Below, piece after piece: positions 12,641 through 25,647 of a DNA stretch of 64,000 bases. The notes beneath the pieces were generated by a model that was not told where the DNA came from, searched no databases, and was given only the letters and a program-made list of their open reading frames with translations. Source of the stretch: Ridgeia piscesae (taxonomy: Eukaryota > Annelida > Polychaeta > Sabellida > Siboglinidae); the NCBI GenBank assembly GCA_025642075.2, contig JAODUO010000636.1, forward strand, positions 20,001 through 84,000, read 5' to 3'. A program made the translations under genes and the position numbers. Every line of letters begins with the position of its first letter. Within the stretch, counting starts at the first letter, position 1.

Positions 12641-15058
12641 CACAGAAGATGTGGAACACCAACGGTGTATGTTCTTTGTCAGTTCGTGTTACTTTAAACA
12701 TTCGTCTGCCCATTAGCCTAGATTACGATTAACAATTGGTCACCTTGTAGTGCTTGCATCAAGGTTTAACATGAATTATGGCCTTTGTTATATTGCACTT
12801 GTCATAAAATCATTGGATTTTAACACGCTGTTGCAAAGTTTGCGGACACCCACATCCGACAATGGCAATCACTTGTGGCTATTGACGTTGAAGTAGCACA
12901 CTTTCAAAGAGCTGGTCGGTTCAGACAGTGACTGCTTAACGGAATCCGGAATGCAAACACGCCTTCGGGTAACAATAACATGTTCAGACGGTCTTATGAA
13001 TGCACGGCAATTATTTGTTTAATGGTGCTAATGTTCGTTTTGCTGGGAGATCGTGTATGGCACAGTGTTCTTTTTGACAGCCCAGTGTTAGCCGATAAAA
13101 TATATGCACACAATGTTCAGTATTTGGAACAACGTTTATAAACTATGTAATACCTGTTAAAATGCACATGTTTCCATACTGGTATGACAAAGGTGAGGTT
13201 GAATTATTCGTACAAACCGAATTACTATGCCAGAAGCTAGGCAACACATTAACGCTAAAACACTGATATATATTTTATTATAAATGTTATTTAAAAGTAT
13301 ATTATCCCAGGCGAATAATACAAACCGTAACCATAAACCATTATCTATAAGTTCAGTTTTCCCATGCAGCCGCTGACCAATATGGTTTCTACAAGAACTC
13401 TTTCCTCATTAAGGAAGATAAAAGAGCCAAAATATTTCAACCTACCAAATCGAAAACTAGAGAGGCGCTGGAGGGGGGGTGAACCCCTCATATTTTAGAT
13501 ATGGTCTGAATTAGTCCCCAATATTTACAGTTCGGGTGGAATTATAGGTGGACCTCGAGTAGTGCAAATGAAGATATTCGTGACACAATTAAGGCGGGTT
13601 TCTTGGCCAGCCTCAGGTGTGTGCAGGTATGTTATGGAGGGTGTCAAGGTGTGTCAGCCCCCATTATTCACAACGTTCCGTCGACCGTGTTATTAGAGTG
13701 AACTAATATTTTCGGAACGACGCATCGGCAACGTCGTTTATTTGATTTGTGTAGTGCTCATAATCATACGACGTATTAGCAATAATTATTACTTGGACAT
13801 TCAATCGTGACATTGACAATGTTATCGCTTTGTAAATTGTATAGCGTTGTATTACTCCCATGTATTGAGTCGTTTGATTATATCTATATATTATGAATGC
13901 AATAAACGACGACGGATCAAAGAGAATCGCATGCCCAATGACGTCAGCGTGGTAAGGGCATGTTGACGGTACGCGACAACACCGCTTGACAACTACCATT
14001 CCAATCCGCGTTAAGTGTTGCTGTTATCCGGTAGCTCATGCCAGGCTGGCACGCTGTGTGTTATCGCCATATTCAAAAAGGCATTTAATATATACACCTT
14101 CGAATGTACATTTTCCATTTCTTATTTGTAAACATACCGTTCTGGTATCGCAACAACTCGAGTGTACACAGAGGCTGCACAGGAAGCAACTGCGCATATA
14201 ATATATGTAATACTGAAGAAGTACTCGCAAATATACGCCATTGCATGTGCTACATTTCGAACAATGAAAATGTTCCAGTGCAGATTTTGTAATCCGCACT
14301 ACGCATGAAAATACTGTAATGTGAGAATGCTGTAGTCTACCAATTCAATTACAGTTTTCACAAAGTAATTCATTAGCGCCACCGACACTGCTCAACAGTG
14401 TGGTTTCTGACAGCAAATTTTGTGCACTGTATTCATAACCTGCAAGACTTTATTAAGCAATTCATTAATTTAATGAATCGACTGTTTCTTCTTGGAGGAT
14501 AAGCTGGCCAAGTTTCATTGGCTTTGCACTTAGAAAATGGTTAACGATCTGTGTTGAAACACCTGCCGTTCAGCATATGCGCATGGTTTCAGCTACAGAA
14601 ACAATACTGTACTGGTTACAAGCTAGAAAACATGTCGCAACACAACGCGTAATCTAGAAACTAATCGAGACAGGCCGGGCAATGCTGATCACGCTGTCAA
14701 AATCAATAGCACGCACTGCTGTATACGAAGTATGTGGCATGGACTGTTATATTATGTGTAGTAATCTTGCAAAAAGTTCCAAGCAGTTGTGAGATAAGTT
14801 CAATCGTCTGTTAACTGTTAGACCTCTGGGCGGGCATACAAACACACGTTGGATGAAAAGTAGAAAATCTCTCGCATACAGACATGTTGACAAGCTGGCT
14901 TATTGCACTCAGACGGACAGTGAGACAGTCACGTTGTTTCATTAACAGTAAGCTGATATGCAAGCCGTGAGTATTACATACCGGCAGGAGACTGCGATGC
15001 GACAAACAAGCGCTTGACGTACTTTGGTTAAGTTAACGCGAGGCAAGTTTGTATTTAC
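12641..15058. other. Non-coding stretch, nothing recognised
   Basis: About 2.4 kb of AT-rich sequence. Small open frames (for example 13703-13999 minus and 13986-14201 plus) show no conserved motif or splice context. No repeats beyond short runs were seen. Confidence 0.5.
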
Positions 15059-15059
15059 C

Positions 15060-15275
15060 TCGTTGTATCTTCTGTAACGTCTCTCCGGTCGAAACCACCT
15101 TTTCGGCGTCCAGCTCAGACGCCGTAAGCTCCAGAAAATGGCCTTGCTGCAAGTGGCGTCCTGCACTGGTTACAATGACCATAATACGCCACACGGGAGG
15201 CCGTGTCGAGTCACGCACTGCTCCAGACAAAGCCGTCAATAGACTGACCAAGGTAAACTCGACGCCGCTACGTTA
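15060..15275 (-). CDS. Candidate exon, weak
   Basis: A CpG-rich minus-strand frame reads VEFTLVSLLTALSGAVRDST and continues to SELDAEKVVSTGETLQKIQR. It ends at a good donor, CGAG|GTAAAT, at about 15060. A possible acceptor (CTCTAACGTAG) lies near 15276. The phase at its 3' end is 1, which does not match the phase-0 exon at 11838, so it is not shown to belong to the coiled-coil gene. It could be a chance frame. Confidence 0.3.
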
Positions 15276-15276
15276 G

Positions 15277-17230
15277 AGCGAGGACACGCCGGCTTTGTGA
15301 TAATCTACGCTTGTGTAAATTAAAGAGCGCGTCCGCCCTACACAAGTAATCGATTCAGCGCTTGTCGAATCGATTCCTGTTCGATTTATTGTCGCATATG
15401 CAGCTTATCAGATGTTAATTACGACGTGGAGAATGGTCAATCAGCGTAGATGTGTGGCGGTGTCATGTGTTGTTATCAACATTAGTCTATGTCTGTCTGT
15501 TGAGTGTATAATGAGTGAGCTTACATTGAATGATTTGTCTCCGTCGGTAAATGCAAATAGACAATGGTGTAATTTTCAGATACCCAGCGACGTCAAAGCG
15601 TCTCTGTTAATAGTCTAGATACTCTTGTCTACTACAGACGGTAGAATTGACAGATGTTGGTTCCAAGTGTTTATTACATATTGTGTTGGTTAAATCATCT
15701 AAGATTGTGAGTTGTACTGACGTTTCGAACGTCAATGTTACCCTGTATGTTATAACATATATAACAATGAATTGCGTGGGGAGATTTAATAAATATTGTG
15801 TTCATGTGGTTGGCAAGGTCAAGCGTGTCGCTCGTGATGCTATGCCGCATTGCGCAGTAGTGGATGACATCGAGAATTTGCGACATGTGTAATAAACTTA
15901 TGTTGATCATAATAGATGTAATAGCAGACCCAACCTGGCCATAGACAGGCGTTTTGTTTACTTGTGGCGCCATCTAGCGCATTAACCATAATATAGTTTC
16001 ACGCTATGCTGAACGTCGAGAAAGGTTTTAAATTACACAATCACATCGATTTTGTGCTCCTCGCGTTTCAGACTAATTTCACGAAAATGCAAACAAATCA
16101 AATATTCATGTTGACATGCTGGTTCGGTTGTGCATATGCCTTACTTCGTTTTGATGATAAACGTCAGAAAATTATCCGTATTGTCCCGAATAATTAATAC
16201 GGCCTGTAAGTGGGTCACGATACATGGCGTGACTCCGCGCGACTGGAGCTTATTGGGGACTATGCGAGACTAATTGGGGACTGGACACAAGAATAATATT
16301 CTAACGATGGATGACAGTTGTAGCTTCCGACTGATGAATACTAAGAAAATCAAGTCACAAATATCTTGTGTTATACGTTTCTTATCTTAAATGTCCGATT
16401 TAATATTGTTTATCACACTATCATAGACACATAGCGATTTACGTAGTGCAGATAATAAATAGCCACGATGTGTCTTTTACGGGATTTGCATTTTACACTG
16501 ATGTACGTTGTGGTTTCGATAAGCACTTATATCTGACAAGTTGTCTAAATGCACATAATCATAACATATGTATACGTTTGCTCCAAACAGGTTGTACTGC
16601 GCGAAAACTGGCACTTTTCATTATTAGTCAAGATCGCCAAACACAAGTACTAGCCGGCGATGCCATGGCAACCACCATAATAATCGATTAAAATTTATTA
16701 TTTCCGTGATTATTGTCACCGGCAAAGTGTTCCACTGCTTCTACTTGTAATAATCATTCGGACAATATAACTGAAATACGCTATTTGGTAACAGTTCGAT
16801 TATTACGACCAAAAACAAAACCCTATATGTTAACATGGAGTATATGAACCTCCTGTCCCCAACTTATGCTTGCGAAATCCGGGGATAATGAGACATGTAA
16901 CCAATAGGTGGCGCTGTAGATCTAATACCATAAGCGTATCCTTTTATCATTACCAAGGGCTGATCCAGATATGGTATAAAGAGAATGTACACGCGCCCCC
17001 GCCCCCAGCCAGTGGTTATACAGGTAGTCATAGTGAGGGAAATATAGAACTAAGAAATAAGTAAACATATCAATAACATTATTAAATACAGAACATTGAT
17101 TCTTCATTTTAAAGTCGCTTGAGCAGACATTTTATTAACAGACGACACGATCAGCGTCCACGTGATTAGATTGTTCACGTAACTAGATGTACGTCAGCAA
17201 CTGTTTATTGTCAGTTGTCGCCATAGCAAC
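15277..17230. other. Non-coding stretch, nothing recognised
   Basis: About 2 kb of AT-rich unique sequence. Short frames at 15412-15618, 15647-15892 and 16446-16691 have no recognisable domains. No transposon ends or arrays were identified. Confidence 0.5.
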
Positions 17231-17235
17231 ACATT

Positions 17236-17643
17236 GTGTTCGATCACGATTGTAGACAGTTCGAAATGAAATGTCCTGTTATCACGTCGACAACGGAAGT
17301 TCCGATGATCGTTGTCCGACCGAAGCACGTGCTTCTTGACCGGTGTACACGGACTTCTCGCTCGGCGCTGGCCAAGCTAAACGTCCGTGTCTATCTGACA
17401 GAAGTTTGGTGTCGCGTAGTCCGGTTTGAGCGTACGCTTCCTTCTCGACCGACATTGACGGGCATTTTCTTTCGATGCTTCGATCAGGCGGACGTTTCAC
17501 GCGTTGTTCGACCGTCGGAGAACCCGTCGTTCGCGCTCACGCTCGGATATCGCGGGTCGGTGACAGCGGTGTTTCCGGTGACGTTCGCCGGTCGTTGCTC
17601 GGTCGTCTCGTTGACTTCCGGATTCCGCCACATGTCGAACTAA
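17236..17643. other. CpG-rich segment with open frames on both strands, possible 5' exon
   Basis: The base composition changes abruptly to GC/CpG-rich and several frames are open. On the plus strand a 135-codon frame runs uninterrupted. On the minus strand a frame starting at the ATG at about 17632 (MWRNPEVNETTEQRPANVTG...) runs about 50 codons with a GTGAAA donor-like site, and a second minus frame continues after it. Such islands often mark a promoter or first exon. Neither product is recognised, and I cannot choose the strand. Confidence 0.3.
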
Positions 17644-17813
17644 ACACTGAACGAGCAAACATTCACAACCGTATGAATTAAAATATCAAAACAACATGTC
17701 ATCACGTCCACTGCTAGTCTGAGCTTAAGTTAGATCTAGACTAGTCAAAGACTAAGTGAGTAACTGTCTAGTCGCCTAAATTCTATAAACTTGCCACAGG
17801 TCCCCGGTCCCCT

Positions 17814-18615
17814 GCTTTAGCTGTCTCCTCGCCCTCGTCACAACATTAGAAAGGAGATTGGTCACTGGGTCTATCGGCTCCTAGGTTCGTAGTAATAATA
17901 ATAACAACCGAACCTTAGTCAACAAGAGCCTACCAATTTCATCTGTCAAGTTGGAACACGTGAGGCACCTGCAATGTAAACAAACGACAACGATTAGCTA
18001 AGCTTAGGCTTAACTTTAGGCTTATGGCAACTATGAATTAATTCGTGTTGATATTCTAGAAGTATGTACATTACAAATTATCTTATGTCCCTGGCATAGC
18101 AGATGCATGGCACAGAAGAATGATTAGGCTGACTCGGCTAAAACTATGACCTATCTATGATGTCTAAAGAGTACACATCGTAGTCTATCACACTCAACGC
18201 CTAAACTACAATCAATTACAGAATGTAGTCTTACCTCGGAATGTGGGTGTCCCGACCGTTGAGTACTGCGTCAACGGTTACACTCCACACTCCTGCAGTG
18301 CCTTCACGTGTCATGTCGGTTGCGCCGCGGTTGAGTTGGAACGAATTCGAAGACGGAGTCAAGCGAACTGCCGGTAGCGATGCTTGTGTTAGCGTTCTGT
18401 CTTCAACGTGCGAGTTGTTCCGACGTAGTGAGCAGTTGTTTCTCCCGCTCGGGGCCGCTACACATATTTGGTTCCGTGCAGTTCACAACACATCCTTCCC
18501 ATTTCGCTACGTTTGATATTGTGAAAGTTCTAACCGTCAACTGGTAGTTACGGTAGCGTCTCGTGACGTCAAGACGATTTTGATTGGCTACCGCATAAAA
18601 CCGCGGCAGCGTAAG
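17814..18615 (-). ncRNA. Candidate spliced minus-strand transcript, copy A
   Basis: Downstream of the TATA block on the minus strand, a first exon would end at 18235 with a consensus donor (CCGAG|GTAAGA). The next exon would start at 17968 after an excellent acceptor (TTTGTTTACATTGCAG), leaving a 266-bp intron. Both sites also exist in copy B (22595 and 22328). A short frame (MTREGTAGVWSVTVDAVLNG...) crosses the junction in copy A but is frameshifted in copy B, and the second exon reaches a TAG after a poly-Leu run. A non-coding or decayed transcript is therefore more likely than a protein gene. No expression evidence is available. Confidence 0.3.
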
Positions 18616-18745
18616 CCAATCAGCGCGCTGAATAACTCCCGCGGTTTTATAAAAGGGCATTGTGTCGTAGACCAATAAGAACGTGACATTCATATGGCGT
18701 TATCTAACCGAAAGTGCACGGAAACTCCTTTGTTATTGGCTGGTA
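18540..18745. promoter_or_regulatory. CCAAT/CRE/TATA promoter-like block, copy A
   Basis: Four CCAAT boxes in both orientations (ATTGG 18583-18587 and 18735-18739; CCAAT 18616-18620 and 18672-18676) surround a near-palindromic TTTTATAAAA (TATAAAA at 18648-18654). A perfect CRE, TGACGTCA, lies at 18564-18571. CCAAT boxes bind NF-Y and the CRE binds CREB/ATF factors (established knowledge). The symmetric TATA could drive transcription either way. On the minus strand a GTAAGA donor and matching acceptor lie downstream. Confidence 0.55.
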
Positions 18746-19438
18746 TTTCGCGAATTTACACGTGGCCTGAAAGTGTCAGTGTCAATGGTAAAAAGGACAT
18801 AAAAAGACACTACTTGTCTAGATACGTGTAGGCAGGTTGTGTTTGAATGCTCCATTTCATTAACAGATCCCTATTGAGGCCTGCTTTCGCACTGGTAGAG
18901 TCTGAGATCCCTTGTTTGAATTTTTTAAATGATGAAGGACAAAGCATACGAGCATCAATTGCATAACGGGACAGTTCAGGATATTTGACCAATTAAATCA
19001 AATACTTTGAATTATATGCAATATGACAATATGATGGTATATGGTGTGTCCAGCTAGACAGGTGATCAGACCGTACAACAGAAGGGACTGGGTAGGAAAC
19101 ACTCAGATCAGCAGTGGATTTGCCCCACACCACGTAACCGCACTGACGAAAATATAATTGTTACATAATAAAACTATGATATGTGATTAAATGTTCCCAA
19201 TCAGTTCGTTCCGCCCTTCTCCCACCCTGTGATGTATGTCCATATGTACAATGTGTGAATATAGCAACTAATGAGCAAAGTTTGTTTAATAAAAAGCATT
19301 GCTATTTTTAATCAACGAAAAATGTACTGGTTGTTACATCGGGTAGCGTCCATACACACGAGGGGGTGTTTATACAAACACAAAACACTCACTGTCTATA
19401 TATATATATATGTATACGCATGTATATATACGCATGTG

Positions 19439-19487
<49 letters not shown>

Positions 19488-19539
19488 CACAAACACCCAC
19501 TTAAGCACATTCACACGCATGCACGCACTTTCAGAGACA

Positions 19540-19868
19540 TATGCATGCACACACCTACCCAAACCCCAAAATAGCAACCTATCCCAAAATAGCCGTAAGC
19601 CTATCCTTTTCCCAAAGTTAGCGTCCACAGAGATGACTACTCGAGGAAAACGCCCACCACGAAGGCTTCACCAGTCAACTGCCATGTCACCCTGCCTGAC
19701 GTTGAGTCAACTCCGATAACGTAGATTAGACGAGTAAACAGCATCGGTCAGGAATGTCCACGCCCTCGTGTCTACGGCCGTGTGTCCACTCGGCTCTGAC
19801 GTGTCCGCAGTAGACCCGCGACCATCGTCCAGCACACAGCCAGTCCAGCAGCGTCGTCAACTCCAGTG
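19540..19868 (+). other. Conserved plus-strand exon-like segment, copy A
   Basis: A GC-richer segment ends at a perfect donor, CCAGTG|GTAAGTAG (exon end 19868; copy B 24053). Within it the frame ending at 19719 (EMTTRGKRPPRRLHQSTAMS...) is nearly identical in copy B. The protein is not recognised and identity is just as high in the flanks, so coding potential is not shown. Confidence 0.25.
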
Positions 19869-20897
19869 GTAAGTAGTGCTACGTGCAGCGGCTCTACGTG
19901 GCTGGTTGTGTTAACTCGTCAAACAATGAGCAGGAGCAAGAGCAGGAGCAGGAAGTGACTATTTGCTACTCCTCCACGTACAAATGCATGTAAACGCCTG
20001 ACGTCTATATTAACAAAAGTAACTTCAATCTAACTAAATCTAATCGAATATAATCTAACTTATCCCTAAACATACTAACCTTAAAACTAATCCTAAACTT
20101 TAATAAGTGTGTATATCGGAACAGCCATAACAGGACATTTGGACGTGGAGAGGTAGTAAATAGCCATCGCCGCATCAACACAACACAACTTAAATCGTGG
20201 ATTCTTTGGGACCAGAAAGGGTTTCTGTCGTGCCCCAAATCATAACGAAAATGTATTCTTTGATAAGTTTAAACTGTTTATAATCTACACAATAATTCAA
20301 ACGGTGCAAGCGACTTCATGTCCTTCTGAGTACAATAATGACAAAACGGTCCGCGTCTTTTTTTTGGGTCGCATTTAAAAAAAACACTAAACGATATGCG
20401 GTTTTTCTTACTTCTAAATTATTTAACATTAAAACAAAACAAATTATTTAACAAGAAAACAAAACATTGGTTGTTTTTTTCGTTTTTCTTTTGTAATTTT
20501 TAGTGAACGAAAGCGAAAAATACGGCACATACACGGACCTGGAACGGTATGTCTTATAAATATACACCAATGTGTCATGTAACCAAACACCGCAGTGGTC
20601 CGCCTTGTGGGTTATGTTGACTGTGTTCTAAATTATACCGGGCGCGTCAAGTGTACTAAGTTGTGTAAATATGCATACAAAATGCACGTGCATGTGCGGC
20701 GTAGCACTAGAAAATTACGCTTGTGCGCAAAAACAGTGTTCCTTTTCCATGTTCATTGCTAATTCTTCCCGGGTGCAGAACACCCCAGAAAGGGCGCCCT
20801 GTCGCCAAACCACGAGACTTTCTTCGTATGCGTGGAATGCGGAAGTGAAATCCGGATGTATAAAGGGTATCTTTCGGAGGAATGACGTGTGCGTGTG

Positions 20898-20929
<32 letters not shown>

Positions 20930-21164
20930 TGAGTGTGTATGTAACATACAGAAAACATTTGATGCGAGGGACACGGACAACTCAGATCATATCCTATAAG
21001 TTATTCCATTTATATGACGATACTTCAATTTAAATCATGGTGGTCATTGGTCGAACTAAAGTCTTCAGTCATTTTAAACTGTTAAAGAAAAAGGTGAAGT
21101 AGACGTACACGTGACACTAACAAACAAAAGCTCAATTGTTATACACTGCAGTATCCATACGAAT

Positions 21165-21440
21165 ATTCAATGCGCTATACACCTCGCAGAGCTGTTCAGT
21201 CTAAACCATGTCGAATTCTCCTGAAAGCATTTCACTACGCGCTGTAATTAGTGCTCGAAAACAAATACCCACCACGGTCTATAGCCAGGCATTCACACAT
21301 CTGGATGAACTGGAGCAACGTAAAGTGAGCGAATTTGTCCACGATTCGACAGGACAGCGCAGGATCTGAACCCTGGTTCTAACGATTGAGGGTCCGATGT
21401 CCTAGTGACAGAGCCACTGCGCTCTACAAATTCGTTGGAG
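21165..21440 (-). mobile_element. tRNA-related SINE, copy in duplication A
   Basis: On the minus strand the head reads like a tRNA gene with an A-box-like stretch (TGGCTCTGTCACTAGG) and a B box (GGGTTCAGATCC, plus 21362-21373). A conserved body follows (GTTGCTCCAGTTCATCCAG, CTGGCTATAGACCGTGG). The same order is found at 25370-25647, 30215-30500 and 41855-42170. Confidence 0.7.
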
Positions 21441-22914
21441 GAATGCAATGCACACAATTGCATATGATACGCTGAAGCGAATGTTCTTACTTTCGTTTCC
21501 ACTAGCGTAGCAGACTAAGTTCAAACGTTGTCGATTCGTGGTGATTCTCACATTAGCCGTCATGTTCACAACAGTACGAATCCGCGTCACCATGTACGTG
21601 ATTCACGACACCAGAACGGCGGTGTGTCATGTACGTGACGACATCGTCCATCTGCGTTGACATAAAGTAAACCATGTATAGTACAACGCCACATCAAGTC
21701 CAAACACGACCACTTCCTGTTGGAGAACAACTCATGGTAATTCTCACACACTGTTAAGTTTGGAATTCACGCGCCAACGCCTTCCTGAAACCTCCGTATT
21801 GCGGACACATGACGCAGTGTCATATTTGGATACTCAAAACACAATTGTTCAAATCCATTGTAACGAAAACATTGCGCAAGTTAAGTCAATTAATGTTCAC
21901 TTTCCGACTGAAAATTCTTTTTTGTCTTGGCTGAATATAACACTAACTTATTAACATAATAACACTTGTAGGTAACTTAATGGCAACTTGTTACCTTTGA
22001 TAACATCGTGGCATACATTACATCAATGCGATTGAGGTAAAGCAAATTATTGTTCAAGATTCGACATTACAAAATGTGTCAAAGTGTTATCTGCCACAGA
22101 CACTGCTACTTCGTAACCTTAGTAACTCATCCACTGCACGAATTGCCTTCTGTTGCAAAATCTGGCTGTAGCTTTAGCTGTCTCCTCGCCCTCGTCACAA
22201 CATTAGAAAGGAGATTGGTCACTGGGTCTATCGGCTCCTGGGTTCGTAATAATAATAATAATAACAACCGAACCTTAGTCAACAAGAGCCTACCAATTTC
22301 ATCTGTCAAGTTGGAACACGTGAGGCACCTGCAATGTAAACAAACGACAACGATTAGCTAAGCTTAGGCTTAACCTTAGGCTTATGGCAACTATGAATTA
22401 ATTCGTGTTGATATTCTAGAAGTATGTACATTACAAATTATCTTATGTCCCTGGCATAGCAGATGCATGGCACAGAAGAATGATTAGGCTGACTCGGCTA
22501 AAACTATGACCTATCTATGATGTCTAAAGAGTACACATCGTAGTCTATCACACTCAACGACCAAAAATCACTCAGTAATATAATGTAGTCTTACCTAAGA
22601 GTGTGGGTGTCCCGACCGTTGAGTACTGCGTCAACGGTTACACTCCACACTCCTGCAATGCCTCCTGCAGTGTCATGTCGGTTGCGCCGCGGTTGAGTTG
22701 AAATCAAATTCGAAGACGGAGTCAAAGCGAACTGCCGGTAGCGATGCTTGTGTTAGCGTTCAGTTCGTTCTGTCTTCAACGTGCGAGTTGTTCCGACGTC
22801 GTGAGCAGTTGTTTCTCCCGCTCGGGGCCGCTACACATATTTGGTTTCGTGCAGTTCACAACACATCCTTCGCATTTCGCTACGTTTGATATTGTGAAAG
22901 TTCTAACCGCCAAC

Positions 22915-23120
22915 TGGTAGTTACGGTAGCGTCTCGTGACGTCATGACGATTTTGATTGGCTACCGCATAAAACCGCGGCAGCGTAAGCCAATCAGCGCG
23001 CTGAATAACTCCGGCGGTTTTATAAAAGGGCATTGTGTCGTAGACCAATAAGAACGTGACATTCATATGGCGTTATCTAACCGAAAGTGCACGGAAACTC
23101 CTTTGTTATTGGCTGGTATT
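22915..23120. promoter_or_regulatory. CCAAT/CRE/TATA promoter-like block, copy B
   Basis: Same arrangement as copy A: CRE at 22937-22944, ATTGG at 22956-22960, CCAAT at 22989-22993 and 23045-23049, and TATAAAA at 23021-23027, followed by ATTGG near 23108. The elements are preserved in sequence and spacing. Confidence 0.55.
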
Positions 23121-23594
23121 TCGCGAATTTACACGGGGCCTGAAAGTTGCATAAAGGGACAGTTCAGGATATTTGACCAATTAAATCAAACACTTTGTAT
23201 TATATGCAATATGACAATATGATGGTATATGGTGTGTCCCGCTAGACAGGTGATAAGACCGTACAACAGAAGGACCAGGGTACGAAACACCCAGAGCAGC
23301 AGTAGATTTGCCCCACACCACGTTACCGCACTGACGAAAATATAATTGTTACATAATAAAATTATGATATGTGATTAAATGTTCCCAATCAGTTCGTTCC
23401 GCCCTTCTCCCACCCTGTGTTGTATGTCCGTATGTACAATGTGTGAATATAGCAACTAATGAGCAAAGTTTGTTTAATAAAAAGCATTGCTATTTTTAAT
23501 CAACGAAAAATTTACTGGTTGTTACATCGGGTAGCGTCCATACATACGCGGGTTTTTTTTTGACAAACACAAAACACACCCACACACGTATGCA

Positions 23595-23672
<78 letters not shown>

Positions 23673-25057
23673 CACAAACACCCACTTAAGCACATTCACA
23701 CGCATGCACGCATTTTCAGAAACAAATGTAAGCACGCACCTACCCAAACCCCAAAATAGCAACCTATCCCAAAATAGCAGTAAGCCTATCCTTTTCCCAA
23801 AGTTAGCGTCCACAGAGATGACTACTCGAGGAAAACGCCCACCACGAAGGCTTCACCAGTCAACTGCCATGTCACCCTGCCTGACGTTGAGTCAACTCCG
23901 ATAACGTAGATTAGACGAGTAAACAGCATCGGTCAGGAATGTCCACGCCCTCGTGTCTACAGCCGTGTGTCCACTCGGCTCTGACGTGTCCGTAGTAGAC
24001 CCGCGACCATCGTCCAGCACACAGCCAGTCCAGCAGCGTCGTCAACTCCAGTGGTAAGTAGTGCTACGTGCAGCGGCTCTACGTGGCTGGTTGTGTTAAC
24101 TCGTCAAACAATTCGCATGAGGAGGAGGTGACTATTTGCTACTCCTCCACGTACAAATGCATGTAAACGCCTGACGTCTATATTACCAAAAGTAACTTCA
24201 ATCTAACTAAATCTAATCGAATATAATCTAACTTATCCCTAAACATACTAACCTTAAAACTAATCCTAAACTTTAATAAGTTTGTACATCGGAACAGCCA
24301 TAACAGGACATTTGGACGTGGAGGGGTAGTAAATAGCCATCGCCGCATGAACACAACACAACTTAAATCAGGGTTTCTGTCGTGCCCGAAATCATAACGA
24401 AAATGTATTCTTTGATAAGTTTAAGCTGTTTATAATCTACACAATAATTCGAACGATGCAACCGACTTCATGTCCTTCTGAGTACAACAGTGACAAAACG
24501 GTCCGCGTCTTTTTTTTGGGTCGCATTTAAAAAAAAACACTAAACGATATGCGGTTTTTCTTACTTCTAAATTATTTAACATTAAAACAAAACAAATTAT
24601 TTAACAAGAAAACAAAACATTGGTTGTTTTTTTCGTTTTTCTTTTGTAATTTTTAGTGAACGAAAGCGAAAAATACGGCACATACACGAGCCTGGAACGG
24701 TGTGTCTTATAAATATACACCAATGTGTCATGTAACCAAACACCGCAGTGGTCCGCCTTGTGGGTTATGTTGACTGTGTTCTAAATTATACCGGGCGCGT
24801 CAAGTGTACTAAGTTGTGTAAATATGCATACAAAATGCACGTGCATGTGCGGCGGACTGGCAGTTAGAAAACTACGCTTGTGCGCAAAAAAGTGTTACTT
24901 TTCCATGTTCATTGCTAATTCTTCCCAGGTGCAGAACACCCCAGAAAGGGCGCCCTGTCGCCAAACCACGATACTTGCTTCGTATGCGTGAAATGCGGAA
25001 GTGAAATAGGGATCCATATCCGGATGTATAAAGGGTATCTTTCGGAGGAATGACGTG

Positions 25058-25117
<60 letters not shown>

Positions 25118-25369
25118 TGTCGTGCGTGCGTGCGTGCAGTGTGTATGTAACATACAGAAAACATTTGATGCGAGGGACACGGACAACTCAGATCATATCC
25201 TATAAGTTATTCCATTTATATGACGATACTTCAATTTAAATCATGGTGGTCATTGGTCGAAGTAAAGTCTTCAGTCATTTTAAACTGTTAAAGAAAAAGG
25301 TGAAGTAGACGTACACGTGACACTAACAAACAAAAGCTCAATTGTTATACACTGCAGTATCCATACGAA

Positions 25370-25647
25370 TATTCAATGAGCTATACACCTCGCAGAGCTG
25401 TTCAGTCTAAACCATGTCGAATTATCTGGAAAGCATTTCACTAGGCGCTGTAATTGGTGCTCGAAAACAAATACCCACCACGGTCTATAGCCAGGTATTC
25501 ACACATCTGGATGAACTGGAGCAACATAAAGTGAGCGAATTTGTCCACGGTTCGACAGGACAGCGCAGGATCTGAACCCTGGTTCTAACGATTGAGGGTC
25601 CGATGTCCTAGTGACAGAGCCACTGCGCTCTACAAATTCGTTGGAGG
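25370..25647 (-). mobile_element. tRNA-related SINE, copy in duplication B
   Basis: Counterpart of the 21165-21440 element, duplicated with the 4.2-kb unit rather than independently inserted. The B box and body are retained. Confidence 0.7.

Larger units (their letters stand above)
17814..22170. repeat. Tandem duplication, copy A (4357 bp)
   Basis: This block is repeated head-to-tail as 22171-26371 with about 95% visible identity. The junctions are clear: both copies begin GCTTTAGCTGTCTCC and end ...TCTGGCTGTAG, and the copy A/B boundary joins these two ends directly. Copy A carries about 190 bp (about 18779-18963) absent from copy B. The unit contains a CCAAT/CRE/TATA promoter-like block, conserved splice sites on both strands, a TA microsatellite, a GTGC array and a tRNA-related SINE. 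No long conserved protein frame is seen. Confidence 0.93.

Noticed and set aside
10657..12732. Long His/Thr and Val/Cys frames
   Set aside because: CA and GT microsatellite translation artefacts.
18403..18693. 96-codon minus frame conserved in both duplication copies
   Set aside because: It overlaps the CCAAT/TATA block and the presumed 5' UTR; its conservation only reflects the recent duplication.
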